Shown: positions 55,242 through 64,000 of the stretch, piece by piece
Layout: the number at the start of each line of letters is the position of its first letter
Position numbering within the stretch: position 1 is the first letter of the stretch
Assembly (NCBI GenBank): GCA_029310945.1
Contig: JARJFC010000009.1
Coordinates: 45,922-109,921 of the forward strand
Origin: Leptospira sp. 96542
GTDB taxonomy: Bacteria; Spirochaetota; Leptospiria; Leptospirales; Leptospiraceae
Direction: 5' to 3'
DNA length: 64,000 nt
The notes under the pieces: generated by a model
Seen by the model: the letters and a program-made list of their open reading frames with translations, nothing else
Databases searched by the model: none
Told to the model about the DNA's origin: nothing
Made by a program: the position numbers and the translations under genes

Positions 55242-56251
55242 ACGATCTTTTTTTTGCTCCTTTTTTGTTCATACAACCGAGTGTCAGCGATATTGACAAG
55301 TGTTTCGGGTTCAAAACCATCCACAGGAGAAACCGCCACTCCCACAGAAGTTTTCAGTTCTAAGTGGTTCATTTCAAATTCAAAACTTCCTTCTGAATTT
55401 TTTGCCATAGTCTCCATTCGGAAAAAAATACTTTCGGGGGGTTCTTCGGTAGAATAAACAAAACCAAATTCATCCCCTCCCAACCTTGCTAAAGTTTCCG
55501 ACTCAGATGTATGCGCAGACAATTGATTAACAAATTGAATGATAAAATGATCTCCTGCTTGGTGTCCATAATTATCATTCACAAATTTAAGCCCGTCTAA
55601 GTCAAACAATGCCACTCCAACATGAAATAACCCTTGTTTGGCTAAATTTAACTGCCTACGCAAATTATCATAAAAAGCAGATCGATTCAAAATACCAGTC
55701 AATGGATCGTGGCTTGCAAGATAAGATAAATTCTGAATACTTTTATCAGAATCTGCCCATCGGTTTGCATTATTAAGTGTTGCAGACATTGACCCAGAAA
55801 GAAGCTCTAGGATGGAACAGGTTTTTTCCGAAAATGAATTTGGGTTTTTAGAATAAACTTTCAAAACACCAATGATATTCGAGTCGTATATCAAAGGCTG
55901 TACGACCATTGATCGCAACCCAACTTTTCGACAAGCCATCAAATTAACTCTGGGATCAAGTTCGGAATCGGCACAATATAAAGTTTGATTGGACTGTATG
56001 GATAAACCAGAAAAACTTTTTTCCATAGGAATTCTAAGTCCAATTTGGGAACTGGCAACACCTGCAGTGGCTCTGTATACCAAATCATTGTCTTCTAAAA
56101 GCTCAAAAACCACACCTTCTGCCTCTGTCAAAACCAAACAACGATTCGTGATGAGGTTTAGCAAATACGGAACTTCAGGTTTTGCAGAAATGAGTTCCGT
56201 CTGAAAAGACAAAAGTTTTTTTAGAGTTTCTTGTGAGAGATCCGAAGCCAT
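55238..56251 (-). CDS. GAF-GGDEF diguanylate cyclase
   Basis: A 337-residue protein from the ATG at 56251 ([14 protein letters not shown]); a TTG three codons upstream lies in a palindrome and is less likely. The N-terminal half is a GAF sensor domain ([23 protein letters not shown], then IGLRIPM and [20 protein letters not shown]). The C-terminal half is a GGDEF domain with [20 protein letters not shown], the active-site LARLGGDEF and VGVAVSP. It makes cyclic-di-GMP. No inhibitory RxxD site is obvious just before GGDEF ([10 protein letters not shown]). It is cytoplasmic, with no membrane segment. Confidence 0.9.
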   Translation of the reverse strand: MASDLSQETLKKLLSFQTELISAKPEVPYLLNLITNRCLVLTEAEGVVFELLEDNDLVYRATAGVASSQIGLRIPMEKSFSGLSIQSNQTLYCADSELDPRVNLMACRKVGLRSMVVQPLIYDSNIIGVLKVYSKNPNSFSEKTCSILELLSGSMSATLNNANRWADSDKSIQNLSYLASHDPLTGILNRSAFYDNLRRQLNLAKQGLFHVGVALFDLDGLKFVNDNYGHQAGDHFIIQFVNQLSAHTSESETLARLGGDEFGFVYSTEEPPESIFFRMETMAKNSEGSFEFEMNHLELKTSVGVAVSPVDGFEPETLVNIADTRLYEQKRSKKKIV

Positions 56252-56258
56252 AATTTCC

Positions 56259-56268
56259 AAACTAGTTT
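56259..56268. promoter_or_regulatory. AAACTAGTTT palindrome, copy 1 (proximal)
   Basis: A perfect 10-base palindrome 8 bases before the ATG of the diguanylate cyclase gene. An identical copy lies 74 bases away (centre to centre) in the same 178-base upstream gap, about seven helical turns, so a protein dimer could bind both on one DNA face. Confidence 0.4.
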
Positions 56269-56332
56269 TTTACTCCAACGATACCAGTAAATTGCGAGAA
56301 TCGTCAATTTATTTCTGATTTATGGTTTTTCA

Positions 56333-56342
56333 AAACTAGTTT
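56333..56342. promoter_or_regulatory. AAACTAGTTT palindrome, copy 2 (distal)
   Basis: Identical second copy of the palindrome. It is followed by the AT-rich stretch ATAATATAG, which could be part of a promoter on the minus strand. The remaining bases of this gap (56343-56429) hold nothing I can recognise. Confidence 0.4.
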
Positions 56343-56429
56343 ATAATATAGTTTGTCCATGTTTTCATTTGCTTAAACAATCACTGTTCCTTTTACAAGG
56401 TAGATTCTTGAACCTACACAAATAGAATT

Positions 56430-57014
56430 TCAAAATTTTCGCAGAGCTATTAAAAAACAATAATTTGCCAAAGCCAACATGATATGAAAGATATCGACAT
56501 TCAAAATACCTGCCCTTTCTCCTGTTGTGCCCACAACAAGCCCAGCTGTAATGAATAGAATTGCCCCAAGGATCGCAAATAAACTTGGTTTTCTATTTTG
56601 TTTCAATTTGGTCATGGAACCTAAAATGATAATGAGCATAGAAACACCACCAACAATGGTAGCATACAAAGGTACTGGGTAAAGATATACAAAAACGATG
56701 AAAACAATTGTGATAGACAATAGTTTGATCAAAAAAAAGTTTTCTGTGAGTTTACGGAATGTTAGATGGTAAAAGGCAACCCCTATGAGTGGAACTGCCA
56801 CTGCACCAGAAGCGTTCACAAAAAAACGATAAATTGAGTCAAATTCGAATATGCCTAAAAAATGGATCGAACCGAGTCCAGCAGAAATTCCAATGATGAT
56901 GAATGCATACATTGCAGCTCGGTTTGGTATGGTGGACTTGCCTTTTAATTGCAAAGCACAATAGAAGGTAACCAGGGATAAGATTAAATCGGAAACGAAT
57001 GTTGTGAGAATCAT
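56430..57014 (-). CDS. Polytopic membrane protein of unknown function
   Basis: A 194-residue protein with about six or seven hydrophobic segments and very few charged residues outside the loops. It starts MILTTFVSDLILSLVTFYCA. GISAGLGSIHFLGIF and the C-terminal GILNVDIFHIMLALANYCFL are visible blocks. I do not recognise the family. It follows the REC-PAS-DHp gene on the same strand with a 60-base gap, so it could belong to the same signalling cassette. Confidence 0.6.
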   Translation of the reverse strand: MILTTFVSDLILSLVTFYCALQLKGKSTIPNRAAMYAFIIIGISAGLGSIHFLGIFEFDSIYRFFVNASGAVAVPLIGVAFYHLTFRKLTENFFLIKLLSITIVFIVFVYLYPVPLYATIVGGVSMLIIILGSMTKLKQNRKPSLFAILGAILFITAGLVVGTTGERAGILNVDIFHIMLALANYCFLIALRKF

Positions 57015-57074
57015 GGGTTATGGGTATAACACCATCAATTTTTGTATCAAGCACAATTCGAAAAAAAAGGATAG

Positions 57075-58139
57075 TTACGATTTGTTCTCTGGAAATTTAG
57101 GAAAAAGAACTTGGTTATCATATGTTTTTGAAAAATCCATCACTAACTGCGACTTAACAACAATATCAGAAATGATTTCATCCACTTCTTTTGCAGTTGT
57201 CAAAATATGGTCTAAAAAAAGGCTCTTTTCATTTTCATCTAAATTTCCTGATTTAAACATATCAATCAAACCCATGAGTCTTGCCACTGGTGCCCGAACA
57301 ATATGAGATTGTGTCCATGCAATTTCTTTTAGTTTCGCATTTTGGTCTTGGATTGCTTTTATGTATTCAATTTTATCTGTAACATCTGTAGCGAGAATGA
57401 TGCTGGCTTGCCTTCCATTGAATTCCAAAGGATTTTTAATGATTTCCACATAAATGATAGTTCCATCTTTTTTACGATGGCGAAATACTTTTTGAAAATA
57501 GTGTTTTCCAATATCTTTTGTCTCCTCTATTGCATTTTCTAATAAAGGAATATCTTCTTCTGGACGGATTTGTTTTATATCCATCGAAAGAAGTTCTTCT
57601 TTCGAATAACCGTAGTTTGAGATGAGAGCCTCATTTGCATCCAAAAATTCTAAAGTTTTTACATCAAACACATACATTGGTGCCGGGCTCATATGGAACA
57701 AATCCATATAACGTTTTTCTGACTCTCTCAAAGAATTAATAAAACGATGCCTTTCAATGGCATACAATATACTTTTATAAAGAATAAGTGAGGTAATTGT
57801 GTCTTTTACCAAATAATCAGAAAAACCAGAGGATAGTGCTTTTGTGGAAAATTCAAGGTCAGAATAACCCGTCAAAATAATAACAGGAAATTTCACAAAT
57901 AGAGGTTTGAAATATTCTGTAAGTTTTTCTTTATTTATATCAGGCAATGAAAGATCGAGTAACACAATATCATAATCAAATGATTGATCCATATTCATGG
58001 ATTCTAGTTGTTTAAAATCTTTTGCTTGGGTGAGTATTGGTTTTTGAATATGCTCTTTTAAATAATCGTCAACTAAATAAAAATCTCCAGGGTTGTCTTC
58101 AACAACCAAAATTCTATATTCTGCCTTATCAATTTTCAT
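57075..58139 (-). CDS. REC-PAS-DHp protein lacking the kinase catalytic domain
   Basis: The ATG at 58139 gives a 354-residue protein, starting MKIDKAEYRILVVEDNPGDF. Domain order: receiver (1-120, acidic pocket EDN, phospho-Asp in DIVLLDLSLPD, Lys in DYLVKD), PAS (about 145-265; FHMSPAPMYVFDVKTLEFLD), and a His-kinase dimerisation helix with the H-box EIAWTQSHIVRAPVARLMGL (about 280-345). It ends soon after, with no N-, G1- or G2-box. It cannot autophosphorylate and may act as a phosphotransfer or scaffold protein for the neighbouring kinase. It overlaps the upstream response regulator by 11 bases. Confidence 0.85.
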   Translation of the reverse strand: MKIDKAEYRILVVEDNPGDFYLVDDYLKEHIQKPILTQAKDFKQLESMNMDQSFDYDIVLLDLSLPDINKEKLTEYFKPLFVKFPVIILTGYSDLEFSTKALSSGFSDYLVKDTITSLILYKSILYAIERHRFINSLRESEKRYMDLFHMSPAPMYVFDVKTLEFLDANEALISNYGYSKEELLSMDIKQIRPEEDIPLLENAIEETKDIGKHYFQKVFRHRKKDGTIIYVEIIKNPLEFNGRQASIILATDVTDKIEYIKAIQDQNAKLKEIAWTQSHIVRAPVARLMGLIDMFKSGNLDENEKSLFLDHILTTAKEVDEIISDIVVKSQLVMDFSKTYDNQVLFPKFPENKS

Positions 58140-58575
58140 TATTTTTTTGATTGGGAGGTAATTTGACAAGCTGGATCCAAAAGTCTTCAATCGAATAAAT
58201 TGCCTCCATAAATGTTCCCATCTCCACTGGTTTTGTAATGTAACAGTTTGCATGGTATTCGTAGGACAAATTGATGTCTCTTTCTGCAGACGAAGTGGTT
58301 AGCATGATGACTGGGATTTTTTTGGTACGATCATCATTTTTTATAATCTGTAATACTTCGTGTCCATTTTTAAGAGGGAGGTTTACATCAAGCAAAATCA
58401 AATCGGGGCTGTTTTCATTCTCATACTTCCCCTGTTTGAACAAAAAATCAATGGCCTCTTTTCCATTTTTTACAACACTAATCTTATTTATAATTTTACG
58501 TTCTTCTAATGCTTCTGTAGTCAGAACAATGTCGCCCTCATTGTCTTCAACAAGCAAAATATGTGCACTCTTCAT
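58129..58575 (-). CDS. Single-domain response regulator (Rcp1/CheY type)
   Basis: A 148-residue receiver. The acidic pair is in ILLVEDNEGDIVL, the phospho-acceptor Asp in PDLILLDVNLPLKNGHEVL, then MLTTSSAERD and the Lys of CYITKPVEM. The extended beta4-alpha4 region and the ending match Rcp1-like regulators that partner phytochrome-type or PAS kinases. It lies four bases after the giant kinase stop, so it is its probable target. Confidence 0.92.
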   Translation of the reverse strand: MKSAHILLVEDNEGDIVLTTEALEERKIINKISVVKNGKEAIDFLFKQGKYENENSPDLILLDVNLPLKNGHEVLQIIKNDDRTKKIPVIMLTTSSAERDINLSYEYHANCYITKPVEMGTFMEAIYSIEDFWIQLVKLPPNQKNNEN

Positions 58576-58579
58576 ATTC

Positions 58580-61500
58580 TTACCCTCCCTTATTTATCGT
58601 AAAATAAAATGTACTGCCTTTTCCTAATTCAGATTCTAACCAAATATTACCTTCCAATGTTTTTATGATTTTTTTTACAATGGCGAGACCCATTCCAGTT
58701 CCTTCAAATTCATCCTTCCCATGTAACCTCTGGAAGATAACAAAAATTTTCTCGAAATATTCTGGTTCAATACCAATTCCATTGTCTGAAATAGAAATCT
58801 CCCAATGCCTTTCTTTTTCAGAGGCCGACACAATGATTTTGGGGGGTACACCTTCTTTGGAATATTTCAATGCGTTGTCGAGTAAATTGTGAAATACCTG
58901 TGTAATTGGTGCGCGGTGTTGGAAGATCACAGGTAAATTTTCACGTTCGATGATTGCTTCTTTATCGACGAGTAACTTATTTCTTAATAATTCATAATCG
59001 TTCACCAATTCATTCAAATTGATATTTTCTTTTTCTTCATCAAGCCTGCCGACTCTCGAAAATTGTAATAAATCCAAAATGATTTGCCGCATTCGCGTAG
59101 CACCATCCACCGCAAAATGGATGTATTGTTTTGCTTTTTCATCCAAAATAGAACTGTATTTTTTTTCTAATTGAGTCAGAAAACTTGTTACCATTCGTAG
59201 CGGCTCTTGCAAGTCATGTGATGCAACGTATGCGAATTGTTCAAGTTCTGCATTGGAAATTTCCAATTCTTTCGCATGTTTAGAAAGTGCTTTGTTCAAA
59301 TTTTTTAGTGACTCTTCATACAGTTTTCTATATGAAATGTCGGTAATCGCAGCTACCATGCGTACAGGTGTTCCATCATTCGATCGTATTATAAGACCAC
59401 GGTTGATAACATCCGCATAATTACCGTCAGCTTTTTTGTATCGAAATTCGGATTGCCAATTAAAAATCCCATTCTGTTTTAAACTATTATACAAACTTAT
59501 CATCACCTGTTCGTAATCATCAGGGTGGATTGTTGATGCCCAAGTTAATAAATTTCCATTCGTTTCTTTATGATCTGTTCCAAATAGAATTTGAAACCCA
59601 TTTCCAAAATAAACAAAATCCTTTTCAATATCCCAATCCCATATGGCATCATTTGTTGCTTGGGCGGCTTTTTGAAACCGTTCATTCGATTCGTGAATAT
59701 CTCTTTCTGCTTTTTTCTTTTCAGAAATGTTTTTAAAAAAAATCGAAAGCCCGTTTGGTGCTGGATATGCACTGATATCAACCCAAAGATCAAGGGTTTG
59801 ATAATAACCCTCAAAATGGGATGAAACTCCTGTTTTCATTACCCTTTCATATTCTGAGGCAAATATACTTTCTTTGGCCTCAGGAAAAACATCCCAAATG
59901 TTTTTACCGATAATTTTCATTCGATCGATATTTAATATTTGTTCAGCGGCTTTATTAAAATAAGTAACAGTCCAATCCGAATTAATTGTAATGAATCCAT
60001 CACCGATACTCTCTAAAATTCTCTGTTTTTCTAAAAATGCATTCTTTAAATCTAACTCAGCTTGTTTTCTTTGGCTGATATCCGTATGAATTCCGTATAT
60101 TGAAATTAATTTTCCATTTTCATCAAAAACAGGGCCTCCACTCAAATAAAAATACAAAGTTTCGCCACTTGTATTAAGAAGTTCTATGTCTCCACTCCAA
60201 TACTTCCCAGAAAGTAATGTGCTAAATACTTCTTCCGCTTTTTTTGAATCCTTATAAACAGTAATTTTCTTCTCAGTAGCTAATAATTGTTCGGTTGTAA
60301 AACCCAAAGAATTTTCAAATGCAGGATTCAAATAAATGGTTTTACCCGTATGATCTGCAATGGCAATTCCATCGAGTGAATTATCGATAATTTGTTTAAA
60401 ACGCAAAAGTTCATATTCAGCTAACTTTCGATTTGTTATATCTTTAAAATAAACAGTTAAACCCGTTTCGGATGGGAAGGCACTGATATCATAGTGACTC
60501 TTCAACGGTTCAAAATATGATTCAAATCTTACCGGTTTGTTTTCACGGATCGCATGTTCATATTCCGCAAAAATTTTTGTTTGCAGGGCTTCCGGAAAAT
60601 AATCCCAAATATTTTTTCCAATGATCTCCTCACGTTTTACTTTTAACATTCGTTCCGCTTCGTGGTTCCAATAAGTTACATTCCAATTTACATCCAATGC
60701 ATAAAAACCGTCTTGGATACTTTCCAAAGTCTGTGTAACCCGTTTGCTAGTTTCAGCCAATTCTAATTCGGCAATTTTTCTTTGATGGACGTCCTGGAAA
60801 CTTCCAAATATTTTTTTACACCTATTTTCAAAAAACTCTGCCTGGCCAATACATCGTACCCATTTATAATTGTTTTTGGCCGTAAGAAGAAGTAACTCCA
60901 AATCGAACTCTTTTCCGTTTTTGATTAGTTCATCAACGGCTGATTCAATTTTTGTCCGACTTTCTTCGACATAAAATTCAAAACCTCCCGTCAAACTTGC
61001 ATTATACTCATTTCCAACTTCTAATATTTCCCTGGTCATTTTTGACCAAAACATACTAGTGCCTTTAGAAGTTTCTAAGTTCAATTCCCAACTACCAATT
61101 TTCGCCAAATTTGTTGCTTTATCTAATAGCTGCGATAGTTCTTTTGCTTCCGTCACATCCTTTGCTACTGCGAACGAGACCCCCTCTTCGGGATAAGGTG
61201 TTGCTGTCCAATTGAGCCAAATCACTTTGCCAGTTTTACTAACTTGCCTGTTTAAAAAATTATATGTTAATTTACCAGTTGTTAAATTTTCGACTTCTCC
61301 CCATGTCAAATCCCTATCATCAGGATGTATAAAATTCAAAAAAGGTTGCGATAAAAATTCTTCTTCCGAATAACCCAAAAGGTCTGTTGCTGCTGGATTT
61401 ATTTTTTTGTAATAACCGTCAAAACCAGCTATACAAATGATATCTGGAGCATAATTAAACATTTGTTGCAGTTCAAGTTCGAGTAACTTCCTCTTAATTT

Positions 61501-64000
61501 CTGCGCCTAAATAAGTTTCTAATTGTTTTAATAAATCGCCGTAATATGCAATTTTTTGTTTGTTTTCTGATGACCCCAGAACCAAAACCCCAACCACCTT
61601 CTCATTATGCAAAAGGGGAATTCCAAACATTACATTCAACTCAGACAACTTTGCGGATTCTTTCCGTATAAATTTTTCCTGTTGTGTGATCCCCTCCCAA
61701 AGTTCCGATTTTTTATTTTGCCAAACCGAACCAGGCAGACCTTCTCCTAAACTAATCTTAGTTATTTGAATGCTGTTTTGATAAAACTTACGCCCCAATT
61801 CATTCAATGCATAATTAGAAATTAAATTCAGTTTTGTTTGCTCTTGGCTCGGGATCCAAATTTCAGCAATATCGTAATTACCAAAATCAGCAAGCCTAGC
61901 AAGCAACCTGTCTAAACAAAATTTGAGTGGCTCATCTCCTTGGAAAATGATACTGATATCAGCCATTAGTTTTTTCTGCAGAGCCATATTTTTTTCATCG
62001 GTAATATCTTGCATGGCACCAATGATACGAACGGGTTCTGAATTTTGATTTCTTAAAATATAAGCTCTATCCAAAACATGAGCATATTCTCCATCTATCT
62101 TTTTGAATCGATATTCCAATTGCCAAAAATTGGCGGTGTTATTTTGTAATGATTTGAATTTGTTAAGTACTCGGTAAACGTCTTCTGGGTGGATGAGTGA
62201 AATCCATTGAATGTAGTTTTTATCTACATTCTCCGTTTCTAACCCAAATAATTTTTTAAAACCTTCTCCCCAATATAATTTCTGATTTACAATATCAAAA
62301 TCCCAAATTGCATCCGAAGTAGCCCTCGTAACATACGCATAACGTTCATTTGCTTTTATTAAAGCCCTTTCAAATTCAATTCGTTCCGATATGTCAACGC
62401 CAACACATTGTATTTCTGTTGGGTTTCCATTTTCATCCGAAATACATAAAAAATCCCAAAGAGTGGTTACCACTGCCCCATTTTTTTTTGGTTTGTCAAT
62501 TTCCACTTTAAAAACCTTACCTGGGTTTTGAATACATTCACTCGCAATTAACTTTACTTTTTCGTGATCATATTCTTTAACAGTTTCTAAACTATATCGC
62601 CCAAGAATTTCTTCGTCGTTATGGATCCAAGCAAAATCGTCGGCAAATTTTTTGTTATAATAGGAGTATCTCCCCTGTAAATCAGTTCGGATAATATAAT
62701 TGGTTTGTGATTCATAGAACCCACGATACCTTGCTTCGCTGGCAAGTAAGGCATGTAAGTTTTTTTCTTGTTCTGTGATATCAATACAAACGATGAGTGC
62801 AGATACAATTCCATTGAATTCAAATTTATGCCCTACAATTTCGGCCCGAATCAAATTACCACTCTTCGTAATTTGCGAAAATGTTCCGAGTGAATGTTTT
62901 TTATCATTGATGAAAATTTCTGAATTCATTTCTTCGAAAGATTTTTTGTCTTCGTCTTTAAATAGATCAAGAATCGTAAATCCTTTCAATTCATCATTTG
63001 TATACCCATAATGTTCCGACGAAGATACGTTACAGTCTAGTATACGCAGAGTTGAAACTTCATAAATAAACTTTGGCATGGGACTCAAATCAAATAACGA
63101 TTTGTATTTTTTTTCTGAAAGTTTAGTAGCTCTCTCTGAATTGATCCTATCTGTAGCATCCCTCGCAATGCAGTAGATCTTTTGTTCTTTATTATCCCAA
63201 CTTGCAGACCAAATCAAATTGACAATGGATCCTTCTTTTGTTAAAAATCGATTTTCGAAACTAGTTGGACCCGTACCTTGGATGATACTTTGGAAAATAG
63301 ATTTTGTTTCTTTTCTATCTTCATCATAAACAAAATCGAATATTTTCTTTTCGGTTACTTCTTCTACGCTGTAACCCCAAATTCGTTTGCATGCCACACT
63401 GACCTTCGCAAAACTGCCATTAGGTAATATTGTGCAAATCACATCAATGGACGACTCAAGGATCCTTTCTAGCGCTTTATTTGATTCTTCTAAATCTAAT
63501 TTTTGGTGAGTTACCTCTGTAATATCTTTTGAACGACAAGCAAGGCCAATGATATTTTTTTTCGGATCGTAAATAGGACGAAAAGAAATTTCATTGTATT
63601 GTTTTAAATTTGAATTTTTATCGGTATATTCAAAAACACTATCAAAGGATTCGCCAGAGAGCCCCCGAACATAATGTTCTCTCCAAGTTCTTTCCATATC
63701 CTCATCGATTCCTTCAATGAGGACAGAATCTCCTTCTTTTAATTTGATTCCAGAATAGGCTGTAATATTTTCTAAAAAAGTATTATTGGCTGTGATCAAA
63801 CAAAAATTTGCATCTAGTGACCAAATCATATCCGTTGTTCCATTGATCAATGCTTCCCTATTTTGTTTGGTGCGTTGTAAATTCAGTTCTGCTTCAACGG
63901 CTGCCGTAATGTCTCTTGTTACACTCAGTACAGAATTGACTTTACCTGTTTTATCTTTTAGGGGAACCGACGTAGTTTCCATCCAACGTACTGTTTTTTT
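58580..64000 (-). CDS. Giant multi-PAS sensor histidine kinase (5' part beyond the right edge)
   Basis: The frame is open to base 64000, so the true start is outside the window; the 1800 residues from an internal ATG at 63982 are a minimum. I count about eleven full PAS domains plus a partial one and one GAF domain (ALQKKLMADISIIFQGDEPL, near residues 650-800). The kinase core has the H-box YVASHDLQEPLRMVTSFL, the N-box VFHNLLDNALKYSKEG, G1 ISDNGIGIEPEYFEKIF and GTGMGLAIVKK. No membrane segment is seen, so it is cytoplasmic. PAS blocks are duplicated internally (IGKNIWDYFPEA and IGKNIWDVFPEA). Signals are unknown. Confidence 0.9.
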   Translation of the reverse strand, partial: KKTVRWMETTSVPLKDKTGKVNSVLSVTRDITAAVEAELNLQRTKQNREALINGTTDMIWSLDANFCLITANNTFLENITAYSGIKLKEGDSVLIEGIDEDMERTWREHYVRGLSGESFDSVFEYTDKNSNLKQYNEISFRPIYDPKKNIIGLACRSKDITEVTHQKLDLEESNKALERILESSIDVICTILPNGSFAKVSVACKRIWGYSVEEVTEKKIFDFVYDEDRKETKSIFQSIIQGTGPTSFENRFLTKEGSIVNLIWSASWDNKEQKIYCIARDATDRINSERATKLSEKKYKSLFDLSPMPKFIYEVSTLRILDCNVSSSEHYGYTNDELKGFTILDLFKDEDKKSFEEMNSEIFINDKKHSLGTFSQITKSGNLIRAEIVGHKFEFNGIVSALIVCIDITEQEKNLHALLASEARYRGFYESQTNYIIRTDLQGRYSYYNKKFADDFAWIHNDEEILGRYSLETVKEYDHEKVKLIASECIQNPGKVFKVEIDKPKKNGAVVTTLWDFLCISDENGNPTEIQCVGVDISERIEFERALIKANERYAYVTRATSDAIWDFDIVNQKLYWGEGFKKLFGLETENVDKNYIQWISLIHPEDVYRVLNKFKSLQNNTANFWQLEYRFKKIDGEYAHVLDRAYILRNQNSEPVRIIGAMQDITDEKNMALQKKLMADISIIFQGDEPLKFCLDRLLARLADFGNYDIAEIWIPSQEQTKLNLISNYALNELGRKFYQNSIQITKISLGEGLPGSVWQNKKSELWEGITQQEKFIRKESAKLSELNVMFGIPLLHNEKVVGVLVLGSSENKQKIAYYGDLLKQLETYLGAEIKRKLLELELQQMFNYAPDIICIAGFDGYYKKINPAATDLLGYSEEEFLSQPFLNFIHPDDRDLTWGEVENLTTGKLTYNFLNRQVSKTGKVIWLNWTATPYPEEGVSFAVAKDVTEAKELSQLLDKATNLAKIGSWELNLETSKGTSMFWSKMTREILEVGNEYNASLTGGFEFYVEESRTKIESAVDELIKNGKEFDLELLLLTAKNNYKWVRCIGQAEFFENRCKKIFGSFQDVHQRKIAELELAETSKRVTQTLESIQDGFYALDVNWNVTYWNHEAERMLKVKREEIIGKNIWDYFPEALQTKIFAEYEHAIRENKPVRFESYFEPLKSHYDISAFPSETGLTVYFKDITNRKLAEYELLRFKQIIDNSLDGIAIADHTGKTIYLNPAFENSLGFTTEQLLATEKKITVYKDSKKAEEVFSTLLSGKYWSGDIELLNTSGETLYFYLSGGPVFDENGKLISIYGIHTDISQRKQAELDLKNAFLEKQRILESIGDGFITINSDWTVTYFNKAAEQILNIDRMKIIGKNIWDVFPEAKESIFASEYERVMKTGVSSHFEGYYQTLDLWVDISAYPAPNGLSIFFKNISEKKKAERDIHESNERFQKAAQATNDAIWDWDIEKDFVYFGNGFQILFGTDHKETNGNLLTWASTIHPDDYEQVMISLYNSLKQNGIFNWQSEFRYKKADGNYADVINRGLIIRSNDGTPVRMVAAITDISYRKLYEESLKNLNKALSKHAKELEISNAELEQFAYVASHDLQEPLRMVTSFLTQLEKKYSSILDEKAKQYIHFAVDGATRMRQIILDLLQFSRVGRLDEEKENINLNELVNDYELLRNKLLVDKEAIIERENLPVIFQHRAPITQVFHNLLDNALKYSKEGVPPKIIVSASEKERHWEISISDNGIGIEPEYFEKIFVIFQRLHGKDEFEGTGMGLAIVKKIIKTLEGNIWLESELGKGSTFYFTINKGG

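Noticed and set aside
56258..56260. TTG start for the diguanylate cyclase
   Set aside because: It lies within the AAACTAGTTT palindrome and adds only three residues; the ATG at 56251 is preferred.
1..64000. tRNA, rRNA, CRISPR, insertion sequence or prophage signals
   Set aside because: I looked for T-loop-like GTTCGAATC patterns, arrays and transposase or integrase motifs and saw none outside coding genes.

Overview
The window looks like a chromosomal segment of a spirochaete of the genus Leptospira, most likely a free-living (saprophyte-type) species. This is an inference from content, not a database match. The DNA is AT-rich and tightly packed, with many ATGA/GTGA gene junctions, frequent TTG/GTG starts and many short secreted lipoproteins whose lipobox often has a bulky residue before the cysteine. 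It also carries a pgsB-pgsC-pgsW cluster, a miaA-hfq pair, a 30-residue AURKAIP1/COX24-type basic protein and a very large PAS-array histidine kinase. No rRNA, tRNA, CRISPR array, insertion sequence or prophage gene was seen.

Layout. 1-651: N-terminal part of a Cache-type membrane sensor running off the left edge (minus strand). 739-3692: poly-gamma-glutamate cluster (pgsB, pgsC, pgsW, a 54-residue membrane protein), followed by a lipoprotein and a convergent TPR protein. 6504-7184: nucleotidyltransferase-fold protein. 7216-12528: long minus-strand run (FYDLN zinc-ribbon protein, miaA, hfq, mannose-1-phosphate guanylyltransferase, COX24-like protein, membrane protein, cheW, phoU-like, ABM-like). 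12633-17846: pdxJ, ctpA and nadB on plus, with a convergent lipoprotein gene. 17843-23979: minus-strand operon of a small Cys protein, an RnfC-like ferredoxin protein, a possible RnfD-like membrane protein, a PTS EIIA, two Opp-type permeases and a PEGA protein. 24052-28632: GT2 glycosyltransferase, divergent from a membrane/TPR protein coupled to a MotA-like channel protein. 28637-32312: rRNA-methyltransferase-like protein, RNase HI-like protein, small lipoprotein, Fur-family regulator and CCA/poly(A) polymerase. 32495-36662: porin with a good sigma-54 promoter candidate, Cys-rich lipoprotein, terminator, chemoreceptor. 36665-41232: BamE-like lipoprotein, secA, glutamine amidotransferase, thioredoxin-like lipoprotein. 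41370-45791: acidic-tailed omega-like protein, DUF115 protein, small basic protein, ATPase-HDOD fusion and an ABC ATPase. 45803-52787: giant YfaP-like lipoprotein, DUF445 protein, SDR epimerase, secreted protein. 52904-55241: arsenic-resistance operon (arsR, arsC, DUF6428, acr3) with a palindromic operator candidate. 55238-64000: GAF-GGDEF diguanylate cyclase, membrane protein, REC-PAS-DHp protein without a kinase catalytic domain, a single-domain response regulator and the giant PAS kinase running off the right edge.

The parts most worth a second look are the stripped-down Rnf-like module (21627-23688), the two-component cassette with a catalytically incomplete partner (57075-64000), the ATPase-HDOD fusion (43544-45016), the pgs cluster with a PgsE-like small protein, the sigma-54 promoter at the porin, and paired AAACTAGTTT palindromes upstream of the diguanylate cyclase. 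No gap longer than about 290 bases lacks a gene; the shorter gaps that hold visible signals are listed individually.
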